Shown here piece by piece: positions 60,585-64,000 of a DNA stretch of 64,000 nucleotides. The stretch covers positions 62,001 to 126,000 of the forward strand of contig PMSN01000006.1 in assembly GCA_003167555.1 (NCBI GenBank), written 5' to 3'. The translations under genes and the position numbers were made by a program. This DNA comes from Spartobacteria bacterium (lineage in GTDB: Bacteria; Verrucomicrobiota; Verrucomicrobiia; Chthoniobacterales; UBA10450). The notes beneath the pieces were generated by a model. That model was not told where the DNA came from and did not search any database. It was given only the letters and a program-made list of their open reading frames with translations. Within the stretch, counting starts at the first letter, position 1; each line of letters starts with the position of its first letter.

Positions 60585-60932
60585 TTAGCTAAATTCGAGC
60601 TCGATATTCTTCTCGCAGAAATCGAACTGCACCGGCGCGGATTCGCTGTCGTCATCGTAGACGGCCTTGAACCACTGCTTGCACTTTCCTTCGTTGGTCG
60701 ATTTGTCCCAGACGAGCGTCATCGATTCACCGGGCTTGATGCCCTTGCCGATGTCGAAGAAGCCGTATTTCTCGCCATCTTCCGAAGCGAGCAGCTTCTT
60801 GATGGTGTTCTTCGTGTTGTTATGAACCTTGAACGAGTACTCCGCGTCCGCGCCGCGCGCGAAATTCGGGATGAACGTGAGGAGCAGAAGGGTGCAGGCG
60901 AGCGCGGTGGCTCTTTTGATTTGAAGCTTCAT
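60585..60932 (-). CDS. Small secreted protein of unknown function
   Basis: 115 residues. A signal peptide (ALACTLLLLTFIPNFARG) precedes a compact beta-rich domain with HNNTKNTIKKLLASEDGEKYG, DIGKGIKPGESMTLVWDKST and two cysteines (GKCKQW and FDFCEKN) that could form a disulfide. The pattern of N-N-T, an S-E-D loop and a paired Cys recalls small exported proteins from soil Verrucomicrobiota. No enzyme motif is seen. It probably has its own promoter, being far from other same-strand genes. Confidence 0.7.
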   Translation of the reverse strand: MKLQIKRATALACTLLLLTFIPNFARGADAEYSFKVHNNTKNTIKKLLASEDGEKYGFFDIGKGIKPGESMTLVWDKSTNEGKCKQWFKAVYDDDSESAPVQFDFCEKNIELEFS

Positions 60933-61044
60933 GGTAATCTCCGGTTTGGTTTTGTTTGGTTTGGTCGATTCGACGCGACGTTATCCAGCCGTCGGCGTGT
61001 GGCAACAGCAAATCAAACCCCGCAAAAAGCGCGGCGTCGCGGAA

Positions 61045-61485
61045 TCAGTAAACGCGGTAATCGACGATGCGCCATTGATCCTCTTCGTGGGCGAGGATCA
61101 CGCGTTCGGCTGCGAGCGCTTTGTGTTCGAATGAAGTTCGGAAAAGGATGCTCTCGTAGCGGCCGTCGGGCGAGCCCGTGAGTTTGCTGGTGAAAGCGGC
61201 GCCGATAAATTTTCGCGACAGCACCCGCCCGAAAGGCGCTCGCCGGCTTTCCATCGAGCGAATGAATTGTCCCTCGGTAGTCGCGGCCCGCAGCCGTGCG
61301 GGCTCCTCGGCATACGCGCGCGCGTACTTTCCCTCATCGATCAAGCCCAGCCAGTCCAGCGCGGCGGTCCGTGCCTCCTTCTCACGCTCCCGCTTTTGCG
61401 TGCGTGCCTTCGACACCGAATGAAAGATGCAACTCTGAAACAGGATCATCGACAGGCACACGAGCAGGGCGAGACTGCGTTTCAT
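61045..61485 (-). CDS. DUF4019-like lipoprotein
   Basis: 146 residues. The N-terminus ends in a lipobox-like F-Q-S-C (C19), so it is probably lipid-anchored. A charged helix (28-42) leads to a DUF4019-type domain with ALDWLGLIDEGKYARAYAE and then RRAPFGRVLSRKF, SILFRTSFEHK and a final EEDQWRIVDYRVY. This is the usual order W-lid-G-Y, R-x-P-x-G and W-x-x-x-Y. Function of the family is not known. Confidence 0.8.
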   Translation of the reverse strand: MKRSLALLVCLSMILFQSCIFHSVSKARTQKREREKEARTAALDWLGLIDEGKYARAYAEEPARLRAATTEGQFIRSMESRRAPFGRVLSRKFIGAAFTSKLTGSPDGRYESILFRTSFEHKALAAERVILAHEEDQWRIVDYRVY

Positions 61486-61540
61486 TCACTCGACGGTTTA
61501 ACGAGTGGCGCCCGCGAGAGCAATTTTAAAACAGCGCCGT

Positions 61541-62260
61541 TTAATCCACCGGCGCGCTCTGGTCGATGGGCTTGTCGAGTTTCGCCACTTTGAAATACGT
61601 GCCGTCGAAGTAGGCGCGCGCGCCGTGATAATATTCGGTGTTCTTGCCGGTAAGTTTCACGATGTGCCCGTCAGTAAATGCAAACGTCAGCTCGCAAGGT
61701 TTGCGGTCTTCCGGCGGTTCAATCTTTTCCTTGTAAATGGCGCCGCTCCCTTTGCGCGTGGCCACGCCGGTCAAGCCGCCGGTGTGCGTGGTGGGACCGC
61801 GCACGACGTTGATGGAAAAGACGAGGCCTTGCGCCGTCTCCTCCAGTTGGAGCGCGCCGCCGTACGAATCCTGATACACGCCGGTGATTCCTTTCGGCAG
61901 CGAGCTGTCGAACGCCGCGCGCAAAAACGCCGTGCGCTCTTTCGTGAGTTCGGCCATCGCTTCCCAGTAATCGGGGCTCTGTTTGAAATCGCTGCCCTCG
62001 AATCCGTTCTGCCGCGGTTGATCCGACGCCATGTAATCGCGGTGCTTCAACCATTCGCGTTGCCGGTCGCGCAGATCGATGAGCGCGCTTCCGCTGAGTT
62101 TGCTCCGCGTTTCCTGGAACGCCTTGTTGAGGTCCGCATCGGTCGCGGCGAAACGCTGCTTCGCTTGCTCGAGTTTAGCCGCCTCATCTTCGCCGCGTAC
62201 GACAGGCGCTGCGAAAATTCCCAGGCAGAGCAACACCAGCGCGATCTTCATTTTGGACAT
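61541..62260 (-). CDS. Secreted DUF1311 (LprI-like) protein with C-terminal beta domain
   Basis: 239 residues from the ATG at 62260. A signal peptide (KIALVLLCLGIFAAPVVRG) is followed by an LprI/DUF1311-type helical domain (about 28-125: LEQAKQRFAATDADLNKAFQ, LRDRQREWLKHRDYMA). A beta-rich tail follows (GITGVYQDSYGGALQLEE...YFDGTYFKVAK). LprI members inhibit lysozyme, though without the conserved cysteines that role is unsure here. It starts two bases after the stop of the methyltransferase, so the two are probably co-transcribed. Confidence 0.8.
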   Translation of the reverse strand: MSKMKIALVLLCLGIFAAPVVRGEDEAAKLEQAKQRFAATDADLNKAFQETRSKLSGSALIDLRDRQREWLKHRDYMASDQPRQNGFEGSDFKQSPDYWEAMAELTKERTAFLRAAFDSSLPKGITGVYQDSYGGALQLEETAQGLVFSINVVRGPTTHTGGLTGVATRKGSGAIYKEKIEPPEDRKPCELTFAFTDGHIVKLTGKNTEYYHGARAYFDGTYFKVAKLDKPIDQSAPVD

Positions 62261-62262
62261 GA

Positions 62263-63276
62263 CTATTTTGTTGCGAGCACCGCCGTCGCGCTCGATGGCG
62301 GCAATGGGTGCTGACGGATTTCTTTGAACCCCGATTTGCTTAACATCTCTTCGAACTCGGCAAACGTGTAGGCGTCGCCCGCGGTGGTGGTCGCCAACAT
62401 CACGAGACTGAAGCTGGCTGCGTCTGGCGGCGTGATGCGATCCGGGTTGGGGACGAATTCGACAATCGCAATGCTGCCGCCCGGCCGGAGCGCGCGATGA
62501 ATTTTCCTCAGAAAGGTCACGCAGGCCGGCGGATCGAAGTGATGAAGGAAATTCGGGACGAGCACGACATCGTAATCTTCTCCGAGATCGACCTCGAAAG
62601 CACTGCCGATGATGGTGCTGAAGCGAGCGTCGAGATTTGCGGCCTTTGCGTTTTCCCGCGCCACTTCCAGGACCGGCGCCCAATCAAGCGCGACTAATTG
62701 CGCGCGAGGATTTTTTTGCGCGAGCGCGATCCCGTACATGCCGTGGCCGGCCGCAATATCGAGAATGCGCGGCGCATCGGTGGCGTCGAGCGGAAGCAAC
62801 TCAGCCAGCGCGCGCGCCACCGGGATCATCATCGGCGCCATGCCGCGCGCAAAATCGATCCAGACCGGATGGTCCGGCTCCATCGTGCCTTCGTCAGACA
62901 AAGCGGTGCCGCCCTTTCGCACCGCCACGGCGAGATCGTCGAACGCGGCTCGGATCGTCGGCGAAAGAAGAAACGTCGCGGCGCGTCCCGCATAGGCAGG
63001 AGAATTCTCGTCGAGGAACACGGCGGAATCGGCAGTGAGCGAGTAGCGCCCGTCATTTTTTTCCAGGAAGCCGAGGATCGTCAGGAAATCGCAAAGCATG
63101 CGGACTCCACGTTCCGCCGCGTCGCACTTCGCTGCGATCTCCGCGGCGGTCAGGCGCGATTGCCCGAGCGCGGTGAAAAGTTTCAGGTCGAGTGCCGCCT
63201 TGAGCGCCGCGGTGTTTTGGTAGGCCGTCAAAGTGTCGAAAAACAAAATCGGCGACGGCGGCGGCGAAATGCTCAT
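62263..63276 (-). CDS. SAM-dependent O-methyltransferase with winged-helix dimerisation domain
   Basis: 337 residues. The first ~95 are a winged-helix dimerisation domain (AALDLKLFTALG, ERGVRMLCDFLTILGFLEKND). The catalytic domain carries the SAM loop ILDIAAGHGMYGIAL, an acidic ALDWAPVLEVA, and PNFLHHFDPPAC with the His pair typical of acetylserotonin/hydroxyindole O-methyltransferase-like enzymes. The substrate is probably a small hydroxylated aromatic; not identifiable. The C-terminal end overlaps nothing, and the small secreted protein gene follows after two bases. Confidence 0.88.
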   Translation of the reverse strand: MSISPPPSPILFFDTLTAYQNTAALKAALDLKLFTALGQSRLTAAEIAAKCDAAERGVRMLCDFLTILGFLEKNDGRYSLTADSAVFLDENSPAYAGRAATFLLSPTIRAAFDDLAVAVRKGGTALSDEGTMEPDHPVWIDFARGMAPMMIPVARALAELLPLDATDAPRILDIAAGHGMYGIALAQKNPRAQLVALDWAPVLEVARENAKAANLDARFSTIIGSAFEVDLGEDYDVVLVPNFLHHFDPPACVTFLRKIHRALRPGGSIAIVEFVPNPDRITPPDAASFSLVMLATTTAGDAYTFAEFEEMLSKSGFKEIRQHPLPPSSATAVLATK

Positions 63277-63372
63277 GGCAGTGAGTTATGGAAGAGAGTC
63301 AGCTTGTCAATCTTCGCGCCGGCATGGTTTTTCTTGACATCGAGGACTGAAAATTAGTTGATCGAAAACACA

Positions 63373-63416
63373 ACCCCCAACCAACCCCCACCCACCCCGA
63401 ATAACCCACCAACCCC
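63373..63416 (-). promoter_or_regulatory. G-quadruplex-capable tract in the leader of the M4 protease gene
   Basis: On the minus strand six G-runs (4, 3, 4, 3, 5 and 5 bases) lie within 44 bases; the central four have loops of 6, 1 and 1. The plus strand is correspondingly C-rich and ends 2 bases before the protease ATG, so the leader has no ribosome-binding site. A quadruplex in the template could slow transcription. Confidence 0.6.
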
Positions 63417-63418
63417 AA

Positions 63419-64000
63419 ATGAACACAAATACTCGTAGTCGCCGTCGCACCCATCCTTCGTGCCCGTTTTGTACAATCATACCTGCCCACATGTTGCGAG
63501 CCCTGGCTCAGCATGATGATGACAAGGTGAGTGGCCCAGCGCTAGGATCGCTCCTGGTCTCGGAACGGTTACGCGGTCGCCGGGATGCCTTTACCTACCT
63601 GGGCGCTGTCACCCTGGCTAATCCCACCGGGACCAAGCGCCGCACCATTTACGACGCCCAGAAGCAGCCCAATCTGCCGGGCAAACTCGTTCGCTCCGAG
63701 AACAGCCCGAAGAACAAGAAAGATCGTTTTGTCAACGAAGCCTACGATTACTCCGGAGCGACCTACGACTTTTACGAAAAGGTTTTTGGCCGGAAATCGA
63801 TCGATGGAAAGGGAATGCGCTTGGACTCCACCGTGCATTATCGTGAAAACGCGACCGAAGCTTATGACAACGCCTTTTGGGACGGGAGCCAGATGATTTA
63901 TGGAGACGGTGATGCCGTCATTTTTGATCGCTTTACCAAATGCCTCGATGTCGTCGGCCATGAACTAACCCATGGCGTCACGCAATACGAAGCGGGACTG
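63419..64000 (+). CDS. M4 (thermolysin-like) metalloprotease, 5' part
   Basis: 194 codons are present and the gene runs off the window. The N-terminus SCPFCTIIPAHMLRAL matches the short propeptide motif (I-P-P/A-H-M-L) of the protealysin subgroup, without a classical signal peptide. The M4 domain follows: TIYDAQKQPNLPG, AYDYSGATYDFYEKVFGR, MIYGDGDAVIFDRFT and the zinc helix VVGHELTHGVTQYEAGL, broken off just after. ATG 63419 lies directly behind a C-rich tract. Secreted protease, or a cell-retained protealysin-type enzyme. Confidence 0.9.
   Translation, partial: MNTNTRSRRRTHPSCPFCTIIPAHMLRALAQHDDDKVSGPALGSLLVSERLRGRRDAFTYLGAVTLANPTGTKRRTIYDAQKQPNLPGKLVRSENSPKNKKDRFVNEAYDYSGATYDFYEKVFGRKSIDGKGMRLDSTVHYRENATEAYDNAFWDGSQMIYGDGDAVIFDRFTKCLDVVGHELTHGVTQYEAGL

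Noticed and set aside
1-64000. CRISPR array, integrase or prophage
   Set aside because: No evenly spaced direct repeats with unique spacers, no recombinase and no structural phage genes were seen; repeats found are palindromic and dispersed.

Overview
The window is high-GC bacterial chromosome that most resembles a soil Verrucomicrobiota (Chthoniobacterales/Spartobacteria-like) genome. This is an inference from the mix of secreted proteins of that lineage, the many short palindromic repeats between genes, and homologue patterns I recall. No rRNA, tRNA, CRISPR array or integrase gene was seen.

Region by region. 0.03-0.43 kb: two tandem zinc-ribbon mini-proteins. 0.7-7.6 kb: an aromatic amino acid block with hpd, hmgA, folE, a three-domain PTPS fusion, an SDR and an aromatic amino acid hydroxylase. 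It joins Phe/Tyr breakdown to the tetrahydrobiopterin cofactor that the hydroxylase needs. 7.7-9.3 kb: UbiA-like membrane protein and methyltransferase. 9.4-12.0 kb: ECF sigma factor with an anti-sigma/DUF4349 fusion. 12.2-14.3 kb: L,D-transpeptidase and MscS channel. 14.5-18.5 kb: glycogen debranching enzyme and TreZ. 18.6-23.7 kb: FAD/polyferredoxin fusion, membrane patatin and GH108 muramidase.

24.1-28.7 kb is a visibly AT-richer insert. It holds an LRR-Roc-COR-TIR protein (a Roco GTPase with a TIR effector domain) and a frameshifted P-loop ATPase, and it abuts the remnant of a secreted-protein gene. It is the best candidate here for an undescribed system, probably cell-suicide type defence. 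29-45 kb is ordinary accessory content: lipoproteins, a sarcosine-oxidase-like enzyme, TonB, M13 and M24 peptidases, an ionotropic-glutamate-receptor-like channel, CPBP protease, DUF72 and Ku.

45.2-53.5 kb carries a decayed di-haem cytochrome and a tight five-gene phospholipid operon like E. coli ynbABCD with an added plsC. 53.6-64 kb has a corA remnant, a secreted repeat protein, a VOC dioxygenase, an S9 peptidase, a doubly broken secreted gene, small secreted proteins, an O-methyltransferase-like enzyme and the start of an M4 protease behind a G-quadruplex-capable tract.

Two genome-scale signals run through the window. Several families of palindromic intergenic repeats supply stop codons or false starts to neighbouring genes. 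The octamer CCTAACGA/TCGTTAGG occurs at least 13 times where about two are expected. Four genes are broken (one truncated, three by frameshift or nonsense), so either pseudogenisation or consensus error is present.
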